Assembly (NCBI GenBank): GCA_021234155.1
Contig: JAJEKV010000096.1
Location: forward strand, 752,010-816,009
From: Isoetes taiwanensis
Taxonomy: Eukaryota; Streptophyta; Lycopodiopsida; Isoetales; Isoetaceae
Reading direction: 5' to 3'
Length of the DNA stretch: 64,000 nt
Below the pieces are notes generated by a model, which had not been told where the DNA came from, made no database searches, and saw nothing but the letters and a program-made list of their open reading frames with translations. A program made the translations under genes and the position numbers. Below, piece after piece: positions 45,801 to 57,300 of this stretch (within the stretch, counting starts at the first letter, position 1; each line of letters starts with the position of its first letter).

Positions 45801-46472
45801 TAGAGTGAAATCACACTTGTGGCCGCCCCCGATATGAAATTATCATCCGTTAATAAAATTCCGGCGTTTCATATTCTTGGGCGCCCCCTCTATCACACTC
45901 AGGATGCCCGAGACACAATATTTCCTGGGCAGGGTGCGTATTCCTAGCCGAGGGTTATCCCCTGACCAAGATCTTGGCCACCGCCACGTCGAAGCCACGT
46001 TTGCAGAAAAATATCGAACAAAAAAGATTAGGGTTCTTACTGCTTCAACGGGTGCTCGGTTTAGAACGATTCATTAGTAGATTCGTGCAGAATGAAGCCG
46101 GATTTGTGAAAAACACTCGCAATGATGCATGGACAGTAAAAATCCGAACTATCAGAACCTAAAGATCGAGCTAACGCAGCCCAAAATCAGTAGAAAGCTA
46201 ACCCAAAATCAGTAGAAAGCTAATCCGTAGTGATTTTCAGGAATTTGGGCATTCGAGAACAGAATCGGAGCTGCGACTAGTGGAGTCGTCGATTTAGGGT
46301 TCTTCGATTTTAGGGTTCTTCAAGCCCTTCGACTGTTTTCATTTATAAAAATTTTTAACGTGGCATGTCATATTTGGACGCAAGTCTGATACCGCTTTCT
46401 TGGGCATCTTCATCCCCCGTCCAAGACATAAAAAACTCAATCCTGGGTGGGCTATAGTGTGATTTCACTCTT
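45801..46472. mobile_element. Inner MITE-like segment
   Basis: Bounded by short inverted repeats GAGTGAAATCACACT (45803) and AGTGTGATTTCACTC (46456-46470), about 670 bp apart. Contains two copies of CCCAAAATCAGTAGAAAGCT near 46180-46225 and no convincing gene. The target duplication is unclear because it abuts the LINE fragment. Confidence 0.45.
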
Positions 46473-46473
46473 G

Positions 46474-47265
46474 GGCCCGCAGCGACTCAAAGCCTGCTGG
46501 AAAGACAAGCAAGTTCAGTGGTTCTTGCTATGGAATGTGCAGGCACACAGATGTGGACCAGTGCATACACCGAAGGAACTCGCTGCCTTGAAGCAGTACT
46601 TGGATGCTTGCTTCATGGCCAAGCTTTGGGATGCAGAGGCCCTGTCACATGTCAAGGTGGCAAATTATCGACAGCAGGTTAATCCCATGCTCACGAGGGG
46701 CCCACACCACTACCTGTGCATCCATCTACCCATGAAAAAGCGCAGGGTGATTGCTTCCATTCGCACAGGTGCACACCACCTCCGCATTGAGACAGGGAGA
46801 TGGATTCGGGAGCCGCGTGAGGACAGAGTCTGTCAATGCTGTCAACAGGGCGCCATTGAGGATGAAAGTCACGCCCTCCAGGCCTGTCCGGCGTACGAGC
46901 ATATCCGGGCTCGGTATGCTCGGTTAGTTGTGCCCCATCAGGCCTTGCATGAGCTACTGAGCACGGCCTCTGTAGGCTTGTTGGGATCGTACCTCCAGGA
47001 GGTAATGGATATGCGGACTCAGTTATGCCCCCCTGTCCGACATTAACCTCAGCTGTACTTGTGATTATGTATATAACTGTGCAGTATGTCAGCATCCTTA
47101 TTGCTACTAAGGTTTTTCCCCCGAAAACCCTTCGGAGCGGGGGTTTTTTAATCCTGGTAGTAATACGCCTGCTGCTCTCTCTTTGTACTTGGGTCCCGTA
47201 GGCCAGTTGGTCTCCGTGGACGATAAAATCATATTCTATTCTATTCTATTCTATTCTATTCTATT
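46474..47265 (+). mobile_element. 5'-truncated LINE fragment with (TTCTA)n tail
   Basis: The frame to 47046 encodes a LINE RT C-terminal part: IRTGAHHLRIETGRW, then CQCC...H...C zinc-type spacing (RVCQCCQQGAIEDESHALQA, then CPAYEHIR). After the stop comes a short 3' UTR with a CCCCCGAAAACCC / GGGGG foldback. Then GGTCTCCGTGGACG and a tail of TTCTA pentamers (47230-47265). The same 3' end, cut down to ~50 bp, is found at 21765-21815. This LINE family differs from the poly(A)-tailed LINE at 3406-8632. Confidence 0.75.
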
Positions 47266-47800
47266 CTTAAACCCCCTTTGGTTTGGGTGCATATTCACAC
47301 GGGGGTATCGTAGGGCAGCGAGAGCCCCTAAAATTATGTTTCGCATGTACAAAATCAACACCATGTAGTACATTACCTCAAATCTTATAGTATTTAGAAA
47401 TCTTCTTATACAGTATAGCAAATTTTGTACATGCATATCCCACAAATGAGGAACTTTATGTACGGTGTAGATTAAGGAATAAAGGATGAATATGCCTATC
47501 CAACATCTCTTAATGCCCGGAGTCACTGCCCGTGTGAATATGCACCCAAACCAAAGGGGGTTTAAGGGGGAATTTAATTTCGAAGTGTGTAACGTAATGG
47601 TTTGTGTTACACCTAAAAATTTTTTTTTGCCCCTTCGGGCCCCCCAACAAAGAACGTTATATTAGACTTGAATGAGTTGATGTTTTGTTGTGTAATTAGT
47701 AGTATGTAGGATATAAAACATGTAGCATAATAACAAATAAAAACTAATACTAACATAACGCATAAGTAACAAACTATAATGTTATACCATAACATGCTAG

Positions 47801-48696
47801 GTGACCGGCCGAATTGAGGGGTTTCCGACCGGAAACCTCGAAATCCGACCGGCTACCAAACGTAAGCCGGTGTTTGGTCAAATTCCAGTCTTGTTTTACT
47901 GGGTTGATTCTAAGGTTTTTGTGCCGATTCTTGCAAGCAGGGAGGGTTTGAGGAATGGCAAGGTTTCTTGGGATTGCCCCTGTTTCTTACGGATTTGAAG
48001 AACAAATCTCCTGTTCCCCTGTTTGCGGGTTCTGCAACAACAGAAATTAAACAAAGTATATAAACGCTCTGAATATCTCAGAGATTTATGCATGCAACAT
48101 GACACTCTGTCTGGATGGGAATCCGCTACTGGAGTGATGGGAATCCACACTCTATCTGGTTGGCCGACTCAGATTGGCGTTGCTGGCCGATTCAGATTGC
48201 GGCTTCAACCCCTGCTGATACAATCCGTGAAGCAATGGAAGCTATGGAAGCTATGGAAGCTGGAAGCTATGGAAGCCCCTGTTCTATTCTACCCCTGTTT
48301 TACCTCTGTTTATGGATCTCTCCGCCTATGTTCTATTCTTCTTCACCCCTGTTCTATTCTACCCCTGCTCTACCCTTGTTTACGAATCTCTGTTGCTGCT
48401 ATGTCGCTGTGATTATCACTAAAGATCTTTTCTGCTATGTCGTTGTGAATCTCTCCTGCCGACGAAGCTCTGAGCGGAGCTGAAGCTCCCATATGAAGCT
48501 CCCGACGAAGTTCTGAGACGCGGAGCTATGATGGAGCTCTGTTGCAACGGAGCTCTGCTATGACAAAGCTATGCTCGGCCGTTGTTGCAAGGGAAGTTAT
48601 GGCGCCGCTTGCACCAGACAGCCATAAACCAAAATTACCTAAAGTAAACAAATAGGAAATATTTCAGGAATTTGGACCAAATGGCGGTTTACGTAA
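47801..48696. other. Non-coding with short tandem repeats
   Basis: No gene. 48232-48280 is a 9-bp tandem repeat (GCTATGGAA units). 48270-48375 repeats CCCCTGTTCTATTCTA-like words. 47812-47850 has several GACCGG-containing inverted words. Confidence 0.5.
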
Positions 48697-48742
48697 TCTT
48701 ATTATATACAAGAATTTAGCGCCGGCGTAGCCGGCGCCATGG
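48697..48742 (+). mobile_element. Candidate Helitron 5' terminus
   Basis: Begins TCTTATTATATACAAGAATT after a host A, much like the two Helitron starts in this window. It is followed by a perfect 8-bp hairpin (GCGCCGGC, GTA, GCCGGCGC; 48719-48737). No convincing CTRR end with hairpin was found downstream, so the extent is unknown. Confidence 0.35.
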
Positions 48743-50260
48743 GTCGATTGCAAGTGTGCGTCATGTAGAAGGAGCATGAATTCTAATGTATCAAGGTATA
48801 TACGGTGTGAAAACTTTGACTTGGTATATTTTTTGCTTGGTTTTTCTTTGTCTAATTCCTCGGTTGAACTCTGGTGAAACTGTAGGTTGACTTCACGGCC
48901 AGTCTATCAAATTGAAAAATATGCGTGTTTGCCTATACTTTCATTTCATCAGAACATGTAGAATTATGAAATGAATTTGCCAAATTCATTTTGTTGTTGG
49001 ATATGACATATATTAAATTTAAATGGGCAATATTTGAGAATAATTGAGAGCTTGATCAGTATACAATAATATGGTTTGCAATTTTGCGTTTGAAATTGAG
49101 AATATTGAGTGGCGACATGAAAGATTGCATAATTAGATTGAATAACCGTGCCATGTAACAGTGGGTATACCACTTAAATATCTTGCATGGAATGGAGAAG
49201 AATTTGTATGTGTCAATTTGCATTGCACAAATTGCCCTTAGTATGATTGAAGCCTCTGCGAGGTGGAGCTGAAAGGCCCATATAGCCCAAGCGCTTTCTC
49301 CATTCAAGAGGATTCTCCGTGCGAAATATTGAATTAAATTATTTCTATTGTTATGCAAGAGTGGCCAATGAAAGATGAACAAACACACTATGCTATACTA
49401 TTTAGATATGCTACGCCTCTTTATGCCTGATGCTTGCTGTATTGGACCAAATCAGCTCTCTAAAACAGAGCAGATATGCATTAGATATAATGTGAGCTTA
49501 CTTATTGAATATGAACAACTCCAAATTCCGAAAAACAATTTGCAATTCCCCTAATGTAGATGGAGAGACTCTTTAGGTTAGGGGGTGTTAGTGCAGGATC
49601 ACATATTTTATGTCTAAGGGCATTGATAAATAGGTCTAAATATATTATGGGTAAAAATATGTTAATACCCTCTAGAAGACAAAGATTAATTTTCTAGATT
49701 CATATTGATTTTTCCCTTTGTTAATAATGGAATTTAGAACCCATAGCATGATGGATCTGCAGGTATTGAAGGTGAAACATGAGTATGGGCATGAATCAGA
49801 AGAATGTGGGCTATTCAACTTTAAATTCTCAAAGATGGAAGATTGAATGTAGTGGAATTATTCCTTCTTTACCAAGCTGTAATGGCTCAAGGAGGAGCTA
49901 CGTGATTTTTAGCAGGTTTGCAATTAGTTACTTTTGGTATGCTTCCGCTTGGTCCTCTATCTTTTAGTTCAACAAATTGGACCAGAATATATAACAGTCT
50001 AAATAGGAGTTCAATTTCCAAATCCAAAAAGTAAGATATACCCTCGCATGTTTAATTTTTCACAACCGAAATCATGCTTCAAATAGCATATATTCTTCAA
50101 ATGGCTTTTCTAAAGCCATTAAAAGGGCGCACAACAGATGTGGCATACCATGATGCCATGCATGTGTTGCTGGAAAAGGATCGCCACTAGATGGCAGATG
50201 CCTGTGATAGAGGTACGTAAACAAAAAAAAAGTGGTGCATGCATTGAATTGAGTAAGGTG
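48743..50260. other. Intergenic, nothing recognised
   Basis: AT-rich DNA with only short frames. No motif, repeat end or exon could be supported. Confidence 0.4.
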
Positions 50261-50690
50261 GGATATGATGTGTCTCATAGAATGTCTCAAAGGAAATTGA
50301 GAGGACGTCTTGGGTTACCTAAGTACACAAACCATAGTAACTAACAACTGCCTTAGAGCCGGTTCACATGCAACAATGGTGGGAGAGGGGCCCTGTTATA
50401 CCCTTTGTAAATTCGTGATGGTCTGTGATGGTGGGCGTAAAATGGCATGGCATTTTACATGATGGTGAAGGTGGCGATGGTGCATGTGAATCCAGCCTTA
50501 GGGATATTTGAAATAATGTCTAATGGGTATAAGCACCGACTATGGATATTGAGCAAGGTGAGATCATGATCATCTTATATCTCATAAAATGTCTTACCTA
50601 ACCACACAAATCATAGTAGCTAACATACTGCTTTAGGCGTATTTGACGATTAATGCCTAATGGGTATAGAGAGTAATTTAAAATTTTAAG
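50261..50690 (+). repeat. Degenerate tandem duplication
   Basis: 50258-50540 and 50555-50690 share the same order of words: AAGGTGGGATATGATG-like, CTCATAGAATGTCT, CACACAAACCATAGTA, CTGCCTTAG, TGCCTAATGGGTATA. The MITE sits in the first copy, and the second copy shows the empty site. Confidence 0.6.
50356..50497. mobile_element. 142-bp MITE, PIF/Harbinger-like
   Basis: The ends GAGCCGGTTCACATGCA and (inverted) GGCTGGATTCACATGCA are flanked by TTA target duplications (50353-50355, 50498-50500). The neighbouring duplicated copy has a single TTA at the homologous place. The centre is a palindrome (GTAAAATGGCATGGCATTTT, then AC). TTA duplication fits the PIF/Harbinger group. Confidence 0.75.
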
Positions 50691-50909
50691 TCTAAAACTA
50701 TGAGTGAAAATGTGAGCACCTCATAAGCGGGTTGCTCACCGGCATAGATTTACAGCATCGATTAGGTAGCAAAACCTGTCACTCTGTTAGCGATTTTTCA
50801 GACCGGCTTGGTGGGAATTTAAGCCTTGGGTGGAACCTCGTCGTTGCCATGTAGACAGGTCATGCTGCACCAAATTGAAAAAAAGATGGCAAATGTCCAA
50901 GTTTGTTAT

Positions 50910-50947
50910 GGCCCAAATCGAATCTAAGGCCCAGATTCCACTGGGCC
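50910..50947. promoter_or_regulatory. Cluster of TGGGCC/GGCCCA (site II) elements
   Basis: GGCCCA at 50910 and 50928 and TGGGCC at 50942, about 390-420 bp upstream of the NOL10 start codon. Site II elements together with telo-boxes are known from promoters of plant ribosome-biogenesis and proliferation genes (TCP-factor binding). Use here is inferred. Confidence 0.5.
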
Positions 50948-51317
50948 TGTGAGGACAAATCGATGGGCAACAAATAAGCAACTGACGCCGCTGTTGGGAT
51001 TCCATTGCAGGGTGGAAATTCTTGAGGTGGAGTCAGTTAAGAATTTTTTGTGACGGGGGATGTTGCCCGACAGATGGCTGGCAGATGCATGAAAAGATGC
51101 CAGCTAAGCTCAAGAAAGCTTCAATTACAAAACTATCACGACTTCTGTGGAATGCTGATTCCGGCACTTTGATTCCAATAAGCTGGTATTTGTTGCAAGG
51201 TTGCAATCTGCCGGCCTGGTGGAATCTGGGCTAAGGTATGTATGCCGAGCTGGAGGGCACGTCAGCAGCCGAAAAGCGGTAATCGGAGTATTGGTGGTTT
51301 GGGTTTAAGGTAAGGTT

Positions 51318-51325
51318 TAGGGTTT
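51318..51325 (-). promoter_or_regulatory. Telo-box upstream of NOL10
   Basis: TAGGGTTT (AAACCCTA on the other strand), 9 bp before the start codon, within AAGGTTTAGGGTTTAGG. Telo-boxes are typical of the 5' regions of plant translation and ribosome-assembly genes. Confidence 0.6.
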
Positions 51326-51333
51326 AGGAGGCT

Positions 51334-54300
51334 ATGGAGGCCCCGCTCAAGAAGACCAAGATCAACGATATTACTGTTTACGACGTCTCCGGCCAACGAA
51401 ACTTTGCCTCATGGCTTCCGCCCGAGAAGCTCAAAGCGCTTCGCAAAAATGAAGGTAACAATGATCAGTTATTTCCGCTTGCTCTGTTGCCTCGGTAGAC
51501 TACATTGAGGTTATTATGCAGATTACCGGCGAAGGATAGAGTTGATTCAGGACTTGAAGTTTGAGACTGCTGCTAGTCGCATTAAAGTTACTCCAGATGG
51601 GGAGTACCTCGTTGTATCAGGTACTTTATTCTTGATCTACTTTATGTGTACGAATGAAAAGTTCTTAAGCAAATAAATTCCAATGAAGAGTGTCGTGTAA
51701 ATTGTGTATATTCAGCTAAATTAAATCTTCATTCTCTGTGAAGGGACATACCCACCACAGGTCAAGGTGTTTGAGCTTCGGGAGATGTCCATGAAATTTG
51801 AACGGCATCTAAATTCAGAAATTATAGATTTCCAGGTACTATTGCTGCCATTTAGCAAATAATGATGTAGCATATTCTGTATTCATTCCTTAATTAAAGT
51901 TCTTTATCTACAGATTTTGGGCGAGGACTACTCCAAATTAGCTTTCCTATGCTCTGATCGGTCTATATGTTTGCATGCTAAGTTTGGAAGTTATTTCAGC
52001 ACACGTATACCTAGGTACTAATTTTTTCACTTGCATGTTAATGGTTTTAGGATAATGGTTGAGCCTATATAACAGGAATTTCTTGTCCATTCTTACCTAT
52101 TAAAGGCATGGCTAACTAAATGTACAGCCAGCTCTATCTAAAGGCATTCACTCCAAGAGGGGTTAGATCAGAGGGTGCACCTACAAGGCCTCCTGGGAAA
52201 AGTAAACTTACTAAAGTGCAGCAGACGCCACATGATACTGCTGCATAAACAAAAAGTAATCTTCTGCCCAATTTCTTAATTACTAGAGTAGCTATAGCCA
52301 TGGCTGGAGCTTCTGATAGACCATTCAGCATGGAGCTGATATAAACATTGGCCCCTAGATTTACCACATTGAGGCTGATGCCATAGTAGATTATAGCAGA
52401 GCAGAATCAGATGAAGAGGGTTATGCACATTCTGTAGCAAGTAATTGAATGCCTGAAAATATCACTCACACTGGATGAAACCTTTGTCTTTTCATGGATC
52501 CCTTGGACAGCAAACTCTATGTCATCATTAGTAGAAATGGAGTCAGACTCAGTTGCCAGACATATGGTTTCAGGCATCTTTTTCCCATTTCTTTTCGCCA
52601 TCTTCCTCAGAACGGCCAGGGCTTCTTCTGATCTGCCTTTCACCAGCAGCCATCTTGGGGATTCTGAAACAAAAGGCAGAACCAGTAGAGAGTAGAGAAG
52701 AGATGGTATTGAGATGGCCAAGTAGAGTTTTCTCCATGACTATGTGAACCATGCTATCACTGGAAGGCATCCTGCACCCAGTGCAAAGAAATAAAATGCT
52801 GCTAGTCCTATCTGACCCCTCATTGAAGATCCAACTACTTCTGTAGCAAGTACTACTGCAGACAAACCCACACCTCCCCTTGCCATTCCATTGGCGACTC
52901 TGAAGCACAAATATATATAGTAATTTGGAGACATTGCAGTGAGAATTCCTGCAATTCCAGCCATCAAGCAAGCCAGCATCAGGGTTCTCTTCCTTCCAAG
53001 AATTGAGTCTGAGAGCCTTCCAAATATTCCTGCACCTGCAACATAAGAACCATAGTTTCAAGGCAGATGAGAACCATAGTTTCAAGGCAGATGAGAAATT
53101 CAATCATAATCTAAGAGGTTGAACTAAGAAATTACCTATAATGCACCCTAGGAAGAAGGCCGATCCGGAGAGCCCTGCTTTATATTCTTCTCCACAAATT
53201 AATCCCCATTCAGACACAGTTGAGGCACCAGGGCCCCCAATCCATTCCCAAAATTTTGGATCCATTTGGCAAATGGAAGCAGCAGGGGAGCAATTTGGTC
53301 CTACGCCTTCTCGGCATTTCCAAGAGACCTGTTGATCTGTAAAAATGGTGGCAAGGATGTTCTGAGAATCAATGACCCAAGACCAGCTCACCAACATAAA
53401 TTGCAGCATCTGCCCCCAACCAAATTCCCCAACCCAATCCTGCAGCATCTCATCAATAGTAGCCACCTCAATTTTCTCATCATTAGCAGCATTGTAATCA
53501 GAAACCTCAACCATAGTCTCACTGTTCTTCTCCCCTTCTTCAAGAAGGGGAACTGCCAAGCCACCAGATTCCATTCAAGCTCAAACTCTAAAGCTTTTTA
53601 CAAACACGGATTTCTAAAGACAGAACAACTTGCTAGGCCTGATCATGATCCGCAAAGATCTAGAGCTAGCCTGCTTTTAAAGACCATATTTTTTATCTCC
53701 ATAGTTTTTCCAAAAACCATACAATACACAAAAGGAAAAGGCTGCGAATATGATCTACCTTTGCAAAGGTTTAGGGTTTATATATTAAGCAAGGTATATG
53801 ATAAAATATCCTAAAGGAATTGAGGTAAAAAACTTTACTTACAGTAGAATGATCTCATTACTGTGGATTTGGCTTATATTTAGCGCCCTCAACTTGGCCA
53901 TTTGATATGTCTCCATTTGCGAAGGAGGCGATGTCTCGTCCTTCTGTAACTCGTTCTCATCTAAGTTGCTAGCCTAAACCGCTGTGATTAGTATAGCGGC
54001 TATTGCTTTGCGGCCGCGGCGAGGAGTCCACGTGGGCGACTCAAAATAGTGGACGGATGTTTGATACTTCTCTATTTTACATGCATGTGGGAACATAGAG
54101 ACAAATCATTGTTAGGAAGAATGTTTTTAAAATCCTATGGCCTCCAACTCTTCGAAGGCTTTTTCTGGGTAATGTTAAGAGGGGGGTAACACCTGGAGCG
54201 AGGAGGCACGAGATTGTTATAGTAGGACATACGCTCGAGTTCTAGAGTGTTCTTTTTATGGTCGAAGAAATCTCCCCCGCTTATGCCATCCTCTCATGCA

Positions 54301-57300
54301 TTGTAAATTCACAAGTGCGAGCTAATGCGGCATCACAAAATGCAATCCTGGCCATTCATCAAGAATACTATGTGATTTCAAACCCTTTTATAAAGTTTGA
54401 TTGGCTGTAATTCAGGCCCATTGGCCAACCACGCTGTGCCATGTGGCAAAAGTTCTTTTCGAGAATGTCACTAAAATCTTTTTACCAGCATGTTTAGAGC
54501 TTTATTACTCGATATTCTCCTCCTTTTACTCGGTGCTCCATCCCACGTTCTCCTCTTTTACTCGACATTCTCGTTTTTGCCTCGACATTCTAAAGCTTCT
54601 ACCCGACATTCTGACCTGAATTTTCTCTTCTTTAGCTTCCCGACATTCTCACCCTTTACCCAACATTCTAAAGCCTTTAACTAACATTCTTACCTAAATT
54701 GCAGCTAACTAAACTTCACATTTCTAACAATTTCCTGAAGCCTCTATTTCACATTCTCACCAAAATTGCAGTTAACTAGACGTCAAGCTGGCATATTTTT
54801 TTGACCATTTTTATCCGAATTGGCAAATGCCCTCCAAAAACCTATAGAATCAAGTAAAGCTTGGTTAATATTTCTTTGACGTATTGCTGGAACCATGGAA
54901 ATTTGCAGTTTTGCATCTTTGGCGTGTCTTTTTAGTTCTTATTCTCCTGACGAGTTTCACTCATTTCTCAAATTGTTTATGCTGTTTCCTCTCTACTAGA
55001 TTATTCAACAACTATTTTGCTTACCGAATGCATATATGTGTTGTTGGTAGGTTTGTTCTCCTAGGATTTAGCTGTGGATAACAAAGGGTGTGGTTGCTTT
55101 GGCTCAACTAGAAAATGATACTGGCAGTTGAATTCATGAGTCAGTTTGAGGATCATGAGTTCTTTTAGTTTTAGGGTTGTTGTTGCTATTAACGTGAGCG
55201 AAATTATTCACAGGATGGGAAGAGATCTGGCTTATGATCGTTGGACATGTGATCTACTAGTTGCTGCATCCTGTTCGGAATTGTACCGTTTAAATTTGGA
55301 GCAGGTACTCGTTTTAGTTTTCAATAATTCAGGTAATAAAATGAATGATGGATTGCTCTTATATCTAGGGACGATTCTTAACACCCCTTGTTAGCCAGTC
55401 ATCTGGTATCAATGTAATAGGTCGCAGGTATTTCCTACTATAATTGATAAGTACTAATTTATGAAGGATAGACATTACCATATCATATATTTTGGCAGTC
55501 CAGTTCATGGCCTTATTGCCTGTGGGGGTGAAGATGGGGCAATAGAATGTTTTGATCTTCGGCAAAAGCAGTCAGTAGGTCGCATTCATGCAGCAGGCAC
55601 AACTGGGAGTGAGGACCAGGTAAAACTATTTTGAAGGTAGTTTCATAGCTCCTAGATTCTATTTTGATTAATGTATAGATTACATGGTTGTGGGAATTGC
55701 TGCATGTTAATTCAGTCTTCATGCTACTTCATTTTCAGGAAGTAACTGCTCTTCGGTTTGATGAAACAGAAGGGCTTTTCCTTGGAGTAGGTACAAGCAC
55801 AGGTCAGGTCTGCATTTCAGAAAACTTTCTAGCATGTTTGTTAATTTTCAATTTAAATATGATTAGTATGAAAATTTAGTATTTGCCTTCTCTTTTCTTC
55901 TTTGAGTTCAGCTTTTATTCATATTGATGTATACAAGACGGTAGTGTCAAAGCATGAAAATATCCGACCACGCTGCCAAGAAAAGTTCAATTACATCTGG
56001 TTTCAAGATTTGTGGCGTTTTAATGTTAACCTCTCGATGAGAAGATATGCCACTACTTGAAACTTCAAAGCTGTGCTGGAGCTACATGAAAACTCTATTA
56101 AGGGCACAGTCAGCTGCTGTCAAATCGATGAAAATTCCTAAACATATTCCCGAACCCTGTGAACGCATGGAACATCTGATACATCTATAAAGAGGGTGGT
56201 CTGTAGACTAGCTTTGAAAATCCTCAGTCATATTTCTAAAAATCTTAGTAATTGAGATGCTAGGTAATTCGGATGATTGTGAATGAATCCACATGCTTTT
56301 TACTACTCTGCTTGATTATTCAAAGAATGACATCAGATGATATATTTTATAGCAAATAAACGAAAAAGGTTTATACAAATCTTGTTAAACACTACAGCAC
56401 AAAGCCATGATGGAATCAGAAAACTCACTGGAGATGAGACCATTTGAGAAAATCTGAAAATTAGCAGACCAAACATAGAACAGCCGAATCACCTATTATC
56501 ACTGTTTCTACATCAATCCACGTGCACTATGTGTCATCATTCAGAGAATGGCATCAGATGACACATTCTTTTTAGCACATAAAAAAAAAAAGTTTACGCC
56601 AACCATCTGACAAAATCTGAAAATTAACAGGCTAAACTTAGAACATGCATTCCATACATAAACTTCGGTCCAAAGTAGCAGAAACAATGTGCTAAAACCC
56701 TGTCAACACGGATCATCAAGTTATCAGATTTTAAACAGCAATGCAGCTCACTTGAAGGTGCAGTTACGCATTACTATGCAATAGCTTTCTAGAAAACCAA
56801 CAGCTAAAACATAGAGACACAAACAAGAAAAATGAAGATGCCCCGCCCGTGACCAGCTCATGTGTGATGTTCCTGCTATTGGATGTTTCAACCTCATTAC
56901 TGTTAATTGCAAAACAGTGACAGAGCCGGATTTTTTATTATGCCTATTTAGGAAACCAAAATTAAATAGCGTTCGGAAAAGCCAGGCTTTTTAGAAGGTT
57001 ACATCTTCTAACAGATGGTCTTCAATCAGACTGGTCTTAAGTTGGCATATATGGCATGAAAAACGAAAAAATCTTTCAGTTCTATAGCATCCGCTCCATG
57101 AACTAAGAATTTGCAGCTTATTCAAGCTTGATGTAATTCAAGGTCTTCTATTCAGGCCAGGCTACAAATCACTCCTTATTTGAATTGCAAAAAGCCAACT
57201 TGTGTCCTTGAGATATGATGTGCCATTCTTCTTTATGCACATTTTTCACAAAGATAAGGTGATACAGAAAAACATACCTGAGACTTAATGTCATCCCTGA

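Larger units (their letters stand above)
45598..47800. mobile_element. Composite long-inverted-repeat (foldback) element
   Basis: The left arm (45598-45802) and right arm (about 47565-47800) are reverse complements over ~200 bp: ACATTATAGTTTGTTACTT, then TCATTCAAGTCTAAT, GGGC, and AACACAAACCATTAC. A second inner palindrome (47271-47330 and 47525-47570) carries the CCCCCTTTGGTTTGGGTGC sequence shared with 32061-32560. A CTTA repeat (45799-45802, 47266-47269) brackets a foreign insert containing an inner MITE-like piece and a LINE fragment. Confidence 0.7.

Noticed and set aside
47230-47270. (TTCTA)n as an ordinary microsatellite
   Set aside because: It follows the GGTCTCCGTGGACG LINE terminus, and the same arrangement recurs at 21765-21815, so it is a LINE tail.
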